DNA from: Firmicutes bacterium TM09-10
GTDB taxonomy: Bacteria > Bacillota > Clostridia > Lachnospirales > Lachnospiraceae
DNA: 32,301 bases
Reading direction: 5' to 3'
Assembly (NCBI GenBank): GCA_003481005.1
Contig: QUKC01000027.1
Location: 1 to 32,301, forward strand
Part shown: positions 21,685-29,574 of the stretch, in pieces
Position numbering within the stretch: position 1 is the stretch's first letter
Layout: the number at the start of each line of letters is the position of its first letter
The notes under the pieces: generated by a model
The model's database searches: none
What the model saw: only the letters and a program-made list of their open reading frames with translations
Told to the model about the DNA's origin: nothing
Program-made: the position numbers and the translations under genes

Positions 21685-23196
21685 ATGCAGAAAGCGAAGA
21701 AGTACGTCATGGCACTGGATCAGGGAACGACGAGTTCCCGTTGTATTTTGTTTGACAGGAGCGGAAAGGTATGCTCTGTTGCGCAGAAAGAGTTTGCACA
21801 GTATTATCCCCAGCCGGGCTGGGTAGAGCACAATCCGATGGAAATCTGGTCGTCCAAGCTTTCCGTAGCGGTCGAGGCGATGGGACAGATCGGCGCGGAA
21901 GCGGAGGATATTGCGGCAATTGGCATTACGAATCAGCGTGAGACGACGATCTGTTTTTCGAAAAAGACCGGAAAACCGGTTTATCCGGCGATTGTATGGC
22001 AATGCAGGCGGACAGCGGATAAGATCGACGCGCTCAAAAAGGACGGTTTTGACAAAGTGATCCGGGAACGGACGGGACTGATTCCGGACGCTTATTTTTC
22101 CGCAACGAAAATCTGCTGGATTCTGGAGCACGTGGAGGGCGCGCGCCAGATGGCAGAGGACGGAGATCTTTTGTTCGGCACTGTGGACACCTGGCTGATG
22201 TGGAACCTGACCAAGGGACAGGTGTTTGCGACGGATTATACCAACGCATCCCGGACGATGCTGTTTGATATCCACAAACGGCAGTGGGATCCGGAAATTC
22301 TGGATTATTTTCAGATTCCGAAAAGCATGCTTCCGGAGGTCCTGCCGTCGAGCGGGATGTTTGGCATGACGGAGGAATCCGTGATCGGCGGGGAAATTCC
22401 GATTGCAGGAGCTGCGGGTGACCAGCAGGCGGCGCTGTTCGGACAGTGCTGTTTTGATGCGGGCGAAGCCAAAAATACATATGGAACCGGCTGCTTCCTT
22501 TTGATGAATACGGGCGAAAAGCCGATTGAATCCCAAAACGGACTGCTGACGACGATCGCAGCGAGCGGCAAAGACGAGGTGCGTTATGCGCTGGAAGGAA
22601 GTGTTTTCGTGGCAGGCGCTGCGCTGCAGTGGCTGAGGGATGAGATGCGGATGTTAAAGAGTGCGCCGCAGTCGGAGGAATATGCGTCGGCAGTGGAGGA
22701 TACTCAGGGCGTATATGTTGTGCCTGCATTTACCGGATTAGGTGCGCCTTACTGGAATCCGTATGCGCGCGGGATTGTGACCGGGCTGACGAGAGGAACT
22801 TCGAAGGAGCATTTTATCCGCGCCGTTTTGGAATCGCTTGCCTATCAGGCGGAGGAAGTCATCGAAGCGATGGAAAAGGACTCTGGAATTGAGTTGAGGG
22901 CCCTGCGTGTGGACGGCGGTGCGAGTGCTAACAACTTTTTGATGCAGTTTCAGGCGGATATGCTGCAGAAGCATGTGCTGCGCCCGGAATGTATCGAGAC
23001 GACCGCGCTGGGAGCCGCTTATCTGGCGGGACTTGCGGTCGGCTTCTGGAAAGATAAGGACGATATCCGAAGCAACTGGGCACTGGAGCGTACCTTTGCA
23101 CCGGTAATGGAGCCCGAAGACCGCGACAGACGTTTAAAGGGCTGGAAAAAGGCAGTCCGTGCGGCGCTGTATTTCGCCAATGACGAGGAAGAGTAA
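21685..23196 (+). CDS. glpK: Glycerol kinase
   Basis: The 503-residue FGGY-family kinase makes sn-glycerol 3-phosphate from glycerol and [19 protein letters not shown] near the N-terminus is the phosphate-1 loop; [11 protein letters not shown] near 40, GITNQRET near 78, [12 protein letters not shown] near 165, the [16 protein letters not shown] segment near 244 and [19 protein letters not shown] near 410 are all typical. Start: AGGGGG (21672-21677) is 7 bases before ATG 21685; ATG 21655 and 21679 lack usable spacing. No glycerol facilitator or glycerol-phosphate dehydrogenase is adjacent. In Bacillus glpK has antiterminator control; a leader hairpin is present here but is not of that recognised type. 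Confidence 0.95.
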   Translation: MQKAKKYVMALDQGTTSSRCILFDRSGKVCSVAQKEFAQYYPQPGWVEHNPMEIWSSKLSVAVEAMGQIGAEAEDIAAIGITNQRETTICFSKKTGKPVYPAIVWQCRRTADKIDALKKDGFDKVIRERTGLIPDAYFSATKICWILEHVEGARQMAEDGDLLFGTVDTWLMWNLTKGQVFATDYTNASRTMLFDIHKRQWDPEILDYFQIPKSMLPEVLPSSGMFGMTEESVIGGEIPIAGAAGDQQAALFGQCCFDAGEAKNTYGTGCFLLMNTGEKPIESQNGLLTTIAASGKDEVRYALEGSVFVAGAALQWLRDEMRMLKSAPQSEEYASAVEDTQGVYVVPAFTGLGAPYWNPYARGIVTGLTRGTSKEHFIRAVLESLAYQAEEVIEAMEKDSGIELRALRVDGGASANNFLMQFQADMLQKHVLRPECIETTALGAAYLAGLAVGFWKDKDDIRSNWALERTFAPVMEPEDRDRRLKGWKKAVRAALYFANDEEE

Positions 23197-23211
23197 AAGA
23201 AGTAAGCTGTT

Positions 23212-23808
23212 ATGGGAAAAATCTATTATATTATGGGAAAAAGCGCCTCCGGAAAAGATACGATTTACCGGAGATTGATGGAAGATAAAACGTTTGCGTT
23301 TCACACGCTGGTGCCGTATACGACAAGACCGATGCGGAGTACGGAAGTAAACGGCAGGGATTATTTTTTTACAGACGAAGCAGGGCTGTCCCGGCTGCAG
23401 GAAGCGGGCAGGGTAATCGAGCTGCGTTCGTATCAGACAGTGCATGGAATCTGGAATTATTTTACGGTAGACGACGGGCAGGTGGATCTGGCAAACGATA
23501 GCTATCTGTTGGTGGGGACGCTGGAATCCTACCGGAAAGTCCAGGCTTACTACGGTTTGGAACAGGTAATTCCGATTTATGTGGAGATCGAGGACGGACT
23601 GAGACTGTCCCGTGCCGTTGAACGGGAACGGGCGCAGAGGGAGCCGAAGTATGCAGAGCTGTGCCGACGGTTCCTGGCGGATGAAGCGGATTTTTCCGAA
23701 GAAAAGCTTTCCAGCGCGGGAATTGTGAAAAGATTCCAAAACGACGATCTGGAACGCTGCCTGCAGGAGATTTTAAGGGAAATTACGAAATTGGAAGGAG
23801 ATGAGTGA
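23212..23808 (+). CDS. Guanylate-kinase-like nucleotide kinase
   Basis: The 198-residue P-loop protein has IMGKSASGKDT at the N-terminus (Walker A) and YTTRPMRSTEVNGRDYFF near residue 37, the guanine-binding region of guanylate kinase. HGIWNYFTV near 80 and LVGTLESYRKVQAYYG near 104 align with the family, but the residues are clearly diverged and a canonical GMP kinase may exist elsewhere. It sits 15 bases after glpK and one base before holB, the place taken by thymidylate kinase in Bacillus. It may phosphorylate GMP or another nucleotide; dTMP kinase is less likely because the DRY and LID motifs of Tmk are absent. Confidence 0.75.
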   Translation: MGKIYYIMGKSASGKDTIYRRLMEDKTFAFHTLVPYTTRPMRSTEVNGRDYFFTDEAGLSRLQEAGRVIELRSYQTVHGIWNYFTVDDGQVDLANDSYLLVGTLESYRKVQAYYGLEQVIPIYVEIEDGLRLSRAVERERAQREPKYAELCRRFLADEADFSEEKLSSAGIVKRFQNDDLERCLQEILREITKLEGDE

Positions 23809-23809
23809 C

Positions 23810-24802
23810 ATGGCGGGATTTCAGGATATTATCGGGCAGGAACAGATCTGCGAGCATCTGCAAACTGCGCTGAAGCTTCAGAAAGTATCGCATGCCTATA
23901 TTATCAACGGAGAACGCAATTCCGGCAAAAAATTTATCGCGCGGATTTTCGCCATGGCGCTGCAGTGTACCGGAGAGGGGGAAAAGCCCTGTCAGGTTTG
24001 CCGTTCGTGCAGACAGGCACTTTCGGAAAACCATCCGGATATTATCCGGATTACGCATGAAAAACCGAACAGCATCGGTGTAGAGGATATCCGCACGCAA
24101 GTCAATAACGATATGGGAATCAAGCCCTATCAGGGACCTTATAAGGTTTATTTGATTGAAGAGGCGGAAAAAATGACGGTTCAGGCGCAGAACGCGCTGT
24201 TAAAGACGCTGGAGGAGCCGCCGGAATACGGCGTGATTATTCTGATGACGTCGAGTCTCGAAGCGCTGCTTCCGACGATCCAGAGCCGGTGCGTGCTGTT
24301 GAATATGCGTCCGGTACGTGATGAGCTGGTGCAGAAATACCTGATGGAGCAGCTGCAGGTGCCGGATTACCGGGCGAAGCTGTGTACGGCGTTTGCGCGC
24401 GGGAATATCGGACAGGCAAAGCTGCTTGCATCGAGCGAGGACTTTGACCGGGTGCGGGAAGAGGCGGTGACGCTGCTCAAATATATTAACGAGATGGAAA
24501 TCACGGAGCTGGCAGCAGCAGTCCGCAAGATTACGGAGTATCAGCTCGACATGACGGATTATCTGGATATCCTTTCCGTCTGGTACCGCGATGTACTGAT
24601 GTTCAAGGCGATGAATGACGCAAATCACTTGATTTTCCGGGAAGAAATACAGTATATTAAAAGGGTGGCTGACAGAAGCTCCTATGAAGGATTGGAAAAA
24701 ATTCTGGACGCCCTTGAAAAGGCAAAGGCGAGACTGCGTGCAAATGTCAGCTTCGAACTGACGATGGAGCTTTTGTTTTTGACGATTCAGGAGAATACCT
24801 GA
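23810..24802 (+). CDS. holB: DNA polymerase III delta-prime subunit
   Basis: The 330-residue clamp-loader subunit works with tau/gamma and delta to load the beta clamp. FQDIIGQEQICEHLQTAL and SHAYIINGERNSGKK are near the N-terminus, with a degenerate P-loop typical of delta-prime. A zinc-binding set (C at about 48, then CQVCRSC) is present. LIEEAEKMTVQAQNALLKTLEEPP near 120 and the SRC sensor motif near 162 (given as IQSRC) are hallmarks. ATG 23810 is chosen since GGAAGGAG ends at 23800, a 9-base spacing; ATG 23801 abuts the box. Part of the holB-ricT-trmN6-rsmI order. Confidence 0.92.
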   Translation: MAGFQDIIGQEQICEHLQTALKLQKVSHAYIINGERNSGKKFIARIFAMALQCTGEGEKPCQVCRSCRQALSENHPDIIRITHEKPNSIGVEDIRTQVNNDMGIKPYQGPYKVYLIEEAEKMTVQAQNALLKTLEEPPEYGVIILMTSSLEALLPTIQSRCVLLNMRPVRDELVQKYLMEQLQVPDYRAKLCTAFARGNIGQAKLLASSEDFDRVREEAVTLLKYINEMEITELAAAVRKITEYQLDMTDYLDILSVWYRDVLMFKAMNDANHLIFREEIQYIKRVADRSSYEGLEKILDALEKAKARLRANVSFELTMELLFLTIQENT

Positions 24803-24823
24803 ACATGGAGGTAGATAGATTAG

Positions 24824-25747
24824 ATGGTAAAGGTAATTGGCGTAAGATTTCGGACAGCGGGCAAGATCTACTATTTTGATCCGCTGAACTTTCAGGTAAA
24901 AAGAGGCGACCATGTCATTGTAGAGACTGCCAGAGGGGTAGAGTACGGTACGGTAGTCGGTTCCCCCAGGGAAGTTGAGGACGACAAGGTTGTACAGCCC
25001 TTAAAGCCGGTGCTGCGCGTGGCGACAGAGCGCGACGACGAGCAGGAAGCCGGAAATAAGGCAAAAGAAAAAGAAGCGTTTAAGATCTGTCAGGAAAAAA
25101 TCCGCAAGCACGGTCTGGAAATGAAGCTGATCGATGCGGAATATACCTTTGACAACAATAAGGTTCTGTTCTATTTTACGGCGGACGGACGTGTGGATTT
25201 CCGCGAACTGGTAAAAGACCTTGCAGGCGTTTTTAAAACGAGAATCGAGCTGCGCCAGATTGGCGTGCGCGACGAGACGAAGATTCTGGGCGGAATCGGC
25301 ATCTGCGGCAGAGTGCTTTGCTGTCACAGCCATCTGTCCGAGTTTATTCCGGTTTCCATCAAGATGGCGAAGGAGCAGAACCTTTCCCTGAATCCGGGCA
25401 AAATTTCCGGCGTGTGCGGAAGACTGATGTGCTGTCTGAAGCATGAGGAGGAAACCTATGAGGAATTGAACCGCCGTCTGCCCAATACCGGCGATTATGT
25501 GACAACGGACGACGGCTTAAAGGGCGAGGTTTCCTCTGTCAACGTCCTGCGCCAGCTGGTCAAGGTGCTGGTTGAGGTCAACGACGAAAAGGAACTGCGC
25601 GAATATAAGGTAGAGCAGCTGAAATTCCGCCGCAGACAGCATGGACGCGGACGCAAAAATGGTGAGGGCGACGAGAAAGAGATGAAAGAACTCGAAAAGC
25701 TCGAACGCCAGGAGAAGAAGGAAGGAAAATCAAAGCTGGATGACTGA
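24824..25747 (+). CDS. ricT: PSP1-domain protein RicT (YaaT)
   Basis: The 307-residue protein carries a PSP1 C-terminal domain. In Bacillus RicT forms the RicAFT (Y) complex, which binds [4Fe-4S] clusters and directs RNase Y processing, and supports sporulation and biofilm development. GGIGICGRVLCCHSHL near 165 and GKISGVCGRLMCCLKHE near 192 provide the six conserved Cys expected for cluster binding. N-terminal VIGVRFRTAGKIYYFDP is typical. The C-terminal 45 residues are highly charged and repetitive. GGAGG at 24807-24811 is 12 bases from the ATG, slightly long. It overlaps the next gene by 8 bases. Confidence 0.92.
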   Translation: MVKVIGVRFRTAGKIYYFDPLNFQVKRGDHVIVETARGVEYGTVVGSPREVEDDKVVQPLKPVLRVATERDDEQEAGNKAKEKEAFKICQEKIRKHGLEMKLIDAEYTFDNNKVLFYFTADGRVDFRELVKDLAGVFKTRIELRQIGVRDETKILGGIGICGRVLCCHSHLSEFIPVSIKMAKEQNLSLNPGKISGVCGRLMCCLKHEEETYEELNRRLPNTGDYVTTDDGLKGEVSSVNVLRQLVKVLVEVNDEKELREYKVEQLKFRRRQHGRGRKNGEGDEKEMKELEKLERQEKKEGKSKLDD

Positions 25748-26492
25748 CCGGACAAATTTGTTAAAATCAGGCGAACGGATTGACGATCTGCAGAGAAACG
25801 GGCTGAAAATCATTCAGGACCCGGGAAGATTCTGCTTCGGAATGGACGCGGTGCTCCTTTCGGGTTTCGCTTCTGCAGGCATCCGGCAGGGTATGCGTGT
25901 GCTGGATCTGGGAACCGGGACGGGGATTATTCCGCTGCTGCTGTCCGCAAAGACGCAGGCGGAGTCCCTGTGCGGTCTGGAGATTCAGGCAGACAGTGCG
26001 GATATGGCGAGGCGCAGCGTTGCCATGAACCATCTGGAGGATCGGATTTCTGTCATACAGGGAGATATCAAAGAAGCAGATAAGCTTTTTGCGGCTGCTT
26101 CTTTTGACGTTGTAACGTCTAATCCGCCATATATGATCGGGCAGCATGGTCTGACCAATCCAGAAGCGCCGAAGGCGATTGCGAGACATGAGGTTTTATG
26201 TACCTTTGAGGATATCGCAGCGCAGACGGCGCGGCTGCTTGCACCGGGCGGAAGCTTTTATCTGGTGCATCGCCCGTTTCGGCTGGCAGAGCTGATCGTC
26301 ACCCTGTCGAAATATAAGCTCGAGCCTAAAAGGATGCAGCTGGTGTATCCGTATGCCGACCGCGAGCCGAACATGGTGCTGCTGCAGGCGGTGCGCGGCG
26401 GGAAACCGCGGATGACGGTGGAAAAGCCGCTGGTGATCTATAAAGAGCCAGGTGTGTATACAGAGGAGATCTATGGGATTTATGGGTATTAA
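25740..26492 (+). CDS. trmN6: tRNA1(Val) (adenine-37 N6)-methyltransferase-like (YabB/TrmN6)
   Basis: The 250-residue class I SAM-dependent methyltransferase has LDLGTGTGIIPLLLS near 56 (motif I), LEIQADSADMARRS near 81, and SNPPYMIG near 127, the NPPY catalytic motif of adenine-N6 methyltransferases. It probably methylates A37 of tRNA-Val; tRNA-Val (TAC) is encoded in this window. Bacillus YabB is at the same place between ricT/yabA and rsmI. It overlaps ricT by 8 bases and the following lipoprotein gene by 20 bases, so translation is coupled. Confidence 0.87.
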   Translation: MTDRTNLLKSGERIDDLQRNGLKIIQDPGRFCFGMDAVLLSGFASAGIRQGMRVLDLGTGTGIIPLLLSAKTQAESLCGLEIQADSADMARRSVAMNHLEDRISVIQGDIKEADKLFAAASFDVVTSNPPYMIGQHGLTNPEAPKAIARHEVLCTFEDIAAQTARLLAPGGSFYLVHRPFRLAELIVTLSKYKLEPKRMQLVYPYADREPNMVLLQAVRGGKPRMTVEKPLVIYKEPGVYTEEIYGIYGY

Positions 26493-28077
26493 GGGAGACC
26501 GCCCGGAGGGTGCAGCGGACGGACAGTTTTGTACCAGGCGCAAGTGCCGTCGATTGCGCTGCGGTGTTCTGGCAGCAGTGCTTGCGGCAGGGCTTTGCCT
26601 GAGCGGATGCCAGGGAAAAAATGTGGAAACGATGGCGGCGTTTGCGGAAAAGGAAGGAACAGAGGACGGCACTGGAGCCGCAGATAGCGTAGACGGCAAG
26701 TTCGGGATGTCGAACGAGTCTGGGGCTGAAACCACTGTGGACGGCGACACAACTGCAAATCCCGGCTCGAGTACAGGCAGTGTAGAGGATGCAGCCACCG
26801 TTAAAGAGCTGAATCGCGTCAAGGTAAAGGGCATTTATGTCAGTGGCCCGATGGCGGGCACGGCGGGAATGGACAATCTGATTGCGCTGGTCGATCGTAC
26901 AGAGTTAAACGCGCTCGTCATCGACGTCAAAAATGACGACGGGTATCTGACCTGTGAGCTGGATGTGCCGCTGGCAGAGCAGATCGGCTCTGAGAAGCAC
27001 TATATCAAAGACCTTCCGGCGCTCGTGCAGACCTGCAAAGAAAAGAATATTTATTTGATTGCGCGCGTTGTTGCGTTTAAAGATCCGATTCTGGCGGAAA
27101 AAATGCCGGAGTGGAGCTTACATAACAGTGATGGAAGCATTTTCCGGGATAAAAGCGGGCTGGCATGGGTCAATCCTTACCGCAAAGAAGTCTGGGAATA
27201 TCTGGCATCTGTCGGGGAAGCGGCGATAAAAGCCGGATTTGATGAAGTACAGTATGATTATGTGCGTTTTTCGACAGACAGCCGGATGAAGCAGGTAGAT
27301 TTTGGCGACAGTACGAAGGGAAGAACGAAAACCGAGGCGATCAGCGGATTTACGCTGTATGCCTCGGAGAGAATCCACGCGGCAGGCGGACGGATTTCTG
27401 CAGATGTTTATGGTGTTGTGATCGACAGTGAAGAGGATCAGCAGATCGTAGGACAGAACTATGTGGAAATGTCCAGGTCACTGGATGCGATCAGCCCGAT
27501 GATTTATCCGTCGCACTATGGACCGTATAATTATCAGATTCCGGTTCCGGATGCACAGCCATACGACACGGTGCTCGCAGCGATGCAGGCATCCAAAATG
27601 GTGCTGGCCGGGCTTGATCCGAAGACCGGGAAGAAGCCGGTTTCGGCGGATGTGAGTGGGAATGATGCGGCGGACGCAGCGATTACGGGCGGGGAAGCGG
27701 TCAGCGGCAACAATGCGGCGGACGCGGCAGCAGACAGCCAGAGTACGTCCGGCACAACCGCAGTTAGCGGTAATGACGCTGCACAGGATGCAGAGGACGC
27801 GCAAGCCGCAGAGGACGCGGCTGCGAAAACCTTTGCTCTCAGCAAAGAAGAGATCGCCCAGCTGGACCCTACGACCGGCGTGCAGGCGACGGTTCGCCCA
27901 TGGCTGCAGGATTTTACCGCGACATGGGTAAAGGGGCATATTTCCTATGGCCCGGAGGAAATCAGCGCGCAGATTCAGGCGGTCTACGATGCCGGATATG
28001 AGGAGTGGATTCTCTGGAATGCAGCCAACCGCTACACGGAGGGCGGACTGCTGACACAGGAGGAAGAAGAACAATGA
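26473..28077 (+). CDS. Putative lipoprotein with glycoside-hydrolase-like TIM barrel (DUF4015)
   Basis: The 534-residue protein has a signal peptide with lipobox LSGC near residue 45, so it is likely anchored outside the membrane. A low-complexity linker (about 46-105) leads to a DUF4015 barrel: KGIYVSGPMAG near 116, LNALVIDVKNDDGYLT near 145, IYLIARVVAFKDP near 190, WVNPYRKEVWEYL near 228, GFDEVQYDYVRF near 251, ISPMIYPSHYGP near 335 and WILWNAANRYTEGG near the end. No substrate is known for the family. An Ala/Asp/Ser-rich stretch (about 390-452) with repeated VSGN(D/N)AA interrupts the barrel. ATG 26473 has AGAGGAG 5 bases upstream. It overlaps trmN6 by 20 bases and rsmI by 4. Confidence 0.8.
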   Translation: MGFMGIKGDRPEGAADGQFCTRRKCRRLRCGVLAAVLAAGLCLSGCQGKNVETMAAFAEKEGTEDGTGAADSVDGKFGMSNESGAETTVDGDTTANPGSSTGSVEDAATVKELNRVKVKGIYVSGPMAGTAGMDNLIALVDRTELNALVIDVKNDDGYLTCELDVPLAEQIGSEKHYIKDLPALVQTCKEKNIYLIARVVAFKDPILAEKMPEWSLHNSDGSIFRDKSGLAWVNPYRKEVWEYLASVGEAAIKAGFDEVQYDYVRFSTDSRMKQVDFGDSTKGRTKTEAISGFTLYASERIHAAGGRISADVYGVVIDSEEDQQIVGQNYVEMSRSLDAISPMIYPSHYGPYNYQIPVPDAQPYDTVLAAMQASKMVLAGLDPKTGKKPVSADVSGNDAADAAITGGEAVSGNNAADAAADSQSTSGTTAVSGNDAAQDAEDAQAAEDAAAKTFALSKEEIAQLDPTTGVQATVRPWLQDFTATWVKGHISYGPEEISAQIQAVYDAGYEEWILWNAANRYTEGGLLTQEEEEQ

Positions 28078-28910
28078 CGGGAATTTTATATTTGTGTGCG
28101 ACACCGATCGGCAATCTGGGCGATATGACGCCCCGCGTGGTGGAAACGCTGCGCAGCGTGGATCTGATTGCGGCGGAAGATACGCGAAACAGCCTGAAGC
28201 TGATGACGCATTTTGAAATTCATACTCCTATGACAAGTTATCACGAATATAATAAAGTGGAAAAAGCATATACGCTGATTGCAAAGCTACAGGAGGGACA
28301 GAATATTGCGCTGATTACGGATGCGGGGACGCCGGCGATTTCCGATCCGGGCGAGGTGCTCGTGCGGATGTGCCTGGAAGCCGGAATCCGGGTGACGAGC
28401 CTGCCGGGTGCGGCTGCATGCATCACGGCGCTCACGATGTCGGGGCTTTCGACCAGACGGTTTTGCTTTGAAGGTTTTTTGCCGCCGGATAAAAAAGAGC
28501 GCACCGAAATCCTGGAGGATTGCCGGGAGGAGAGCCGGACGATGATTTTTTATGAAGCGCCCCATCATTTGAAAAAAACGCTGCAGGAGCTTGCGGCGGT
28601 GCTGGGCGACCGGAAAATTACGTTATGCCGTGAACTGACAAAGCGATTTGAAACGGTGATGCCGACGACGATTTTTGCCGCGACGGACTATTTCGAAACG
28701 AACGATCCGCGGGGAGAATATGTCCTTGTGATCGAGGGAAAAAGCTACGAGGAAAAGAAGCAGGAAGCACAGAAAAACTGGCTGGAAATGCCGGTGGAGG
28801 AACATGTTGCACTGTATGAAAGCCAGGGCTTTGACCGAAAGGAAGCCATGAAAAAAGCGGCAAAAGACAGGGGTGTGAGCAAGCGCGACATCTATCAGAG
28901 CCTGCTTTAA
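28074..28910 (+). CDS. rsmI: 16S rRNA (cytidine-1402 2'-O)-methyltransferase RsmI
   Basis: The 278-residue tetrapyrrole-methylase-fold enzyme methylates the 2'-O of C1402 in 16S rRNA. LYLCATPIGNLGDMTPR at the N-terminus, IAAEDTRNSLKLM near 33, ALITDAGTPAISDPGEVLV near 79, SLPGAAACITALTMSGL near 107 and FEGFLPP near 129 are typical. The start ATG 28074 overlaps the preceding stop in ATGA. A longer frame to 28005 is unsupported. It ends the holB-ricT-trmN6-rsmI run; no clear terminator follows before the ACP promoter. Confidence 0.96.
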   Translation: MTGILYLCATPIGNLGDMTPRVVETLRSVDLIAAEDTRNSLKLMTHFEIHTPMTSYHEYNKVEKAYTLIAKLQEGQNIALITDAGTPAISDPGEVLVRMCLEAGIRVTSLPGAAACITALTMSGLSTRRFCFEGFLPPDKKERTEILEDCREESRTMIFYEAPHHLKKTLQELAAVLGDRKITLCRELTKRFETVMPTTIFAATDYFETNDPRGEYVLVIEGKSYEEKKQEAQKNWLEMPVEEHVALYESQGFDRKEAMKKAAKDRGVSKRDIYQSLL

Positions 28911-28927
28911 AAAATACCGGAAAACAG

Positions 28928-28956
28928 TTGACAACTGATAGGATGGATAATATACT
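28928..28956 (+). promoter_or_regulatory. SigA promoter of acyl carrier protein
   Basis: A perfect TTGACA (28928-28933) and TATACT (28951-28956) are 17 bases apart, 18 bases after the rsmI stop codon. The start of transcription would be near 28963, with a leader of about 44 bases. Confidence 0.85.
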
Positions 28957-29006
28957 TTGAATGTCAATTCACTGAAATATGATTTGGAATTAAAGGAGAT
29001 AGTATT

Positions 29007-29240
29007 ATGTTAGAGAGAATCGCAGGCATTATCCGCGAGCAGCTGAATCTGGACAATGTTGAAATTACAGAGGAAACCTCTTTTAAAGATGACCTGGATG
29101 CAGATTCCCTGGATCTGTTTGAACTGGTTATGGCATTTGAAGAAGCTTACAATGTTGAGATCCCTTCTGAAGACCTTGAGAAGCTGGAAACCGTCGGCGA
29201 TGTTATGGATTACATCAGAGATAAAGAAATCGACGCTTAA
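29007..29240 (+). CDS. acpP: Acyl carrier protein
   Basis: The 77-residue protein carries acyl chains on a 4'-phosphopantetheine. The attachment site is Ser34 in [16 protein letters not shown], and the acidic four-helix pattern is complete ([35 protein letters not shown] given in part). AAAGGAGAT lies before the ATG. It has its own promoter and terminator and no fatty-acid synthesis gene beside it, so it could be the housekeeping ACP or a dedicated one. Confidence 0.95.
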   Translation: MLERIAGIIREQLNLDNVEITEETSFKDDLDADSLDLFELVMAFEEAYNVEIPSEDLEKLETVGDVMDYIRDKEIDA

Positions 29241-29265
29241 TTTACGATAGAGATTATGAACAGGG

Positions 29266-29304
29266 AAAACGGGCTGTTTTGTCGAAAGACAGGCAGCCCG
29301 TTTT
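29266..29304 (+). terminator. Terminator after acyl carrier protein
   Basis: AAAACGGGCTG (29266-29276) pairs with CAGCCCGTTTT (29294-29304). An inner TGTC-GAAA-GACA tetraloop hairpin extends the stem. It begins 25 bases after the ACP stop codon. Confidence 0.88.
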
Positions 29305-29388
29305 AGCGTGGCAGAAAAATACGTGGCATGGAAAATGTCAGCGCAGGCGTGGACTACAGTAGAGCTTTTGCGTACGTTTTGCGCTCGC

Positions 29389-29417
29389 TTGACATGGCAC
29401 TGCAAAAGGAATATGCT
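29389..29417 (+). promoter_or_regulatory. SigA promoter of the patB unit
   Basis: TTGACA (29389-29394) and TATGCT (29412-29417) are 17 bases apart. Transcription would start near 29424, giving a 150-base leader before patB that includes a short ORF at 29483-29530. Confidence 0.6.
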
Positions 29418-29482
29418 TAAACCACTGGGAAAGGCAAACAGGGGAAGTGCGATTTTTTGCAGATAAAAAGGAGGAGCCGATT

Positions 29483-29530
29483 ATGGAATTCAAGGGATGC
29501 AAAAAGTCGACGCAGCCTGAGAACGGCTGA
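29483..29530 (+). CDS. Possible 15-codon leader peptide upstream of patB
   Basis: MEFKGCKKSTQPENG ends at TGA 29528-29530. GGAGGAG (29470-29476) lies 6 bases before the ATG, a ribosome binding site as strong as any in the window. The frame stops 44 bases before patB and is inside its predicted leader. The peptide has one Cys codon and no run of any residue. It could be a leader that couples translation to patB control, or chance. Nothing else is seen in 29305-29574 apart from the promoter. Confidence 0.35.
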   Translation: MEFKGCKKSTQPENG

Positions 29531-29574
29531 GGCCAAGCAGAATTTTACAATTCATTTAGGGGAGAAGAAGAAAC

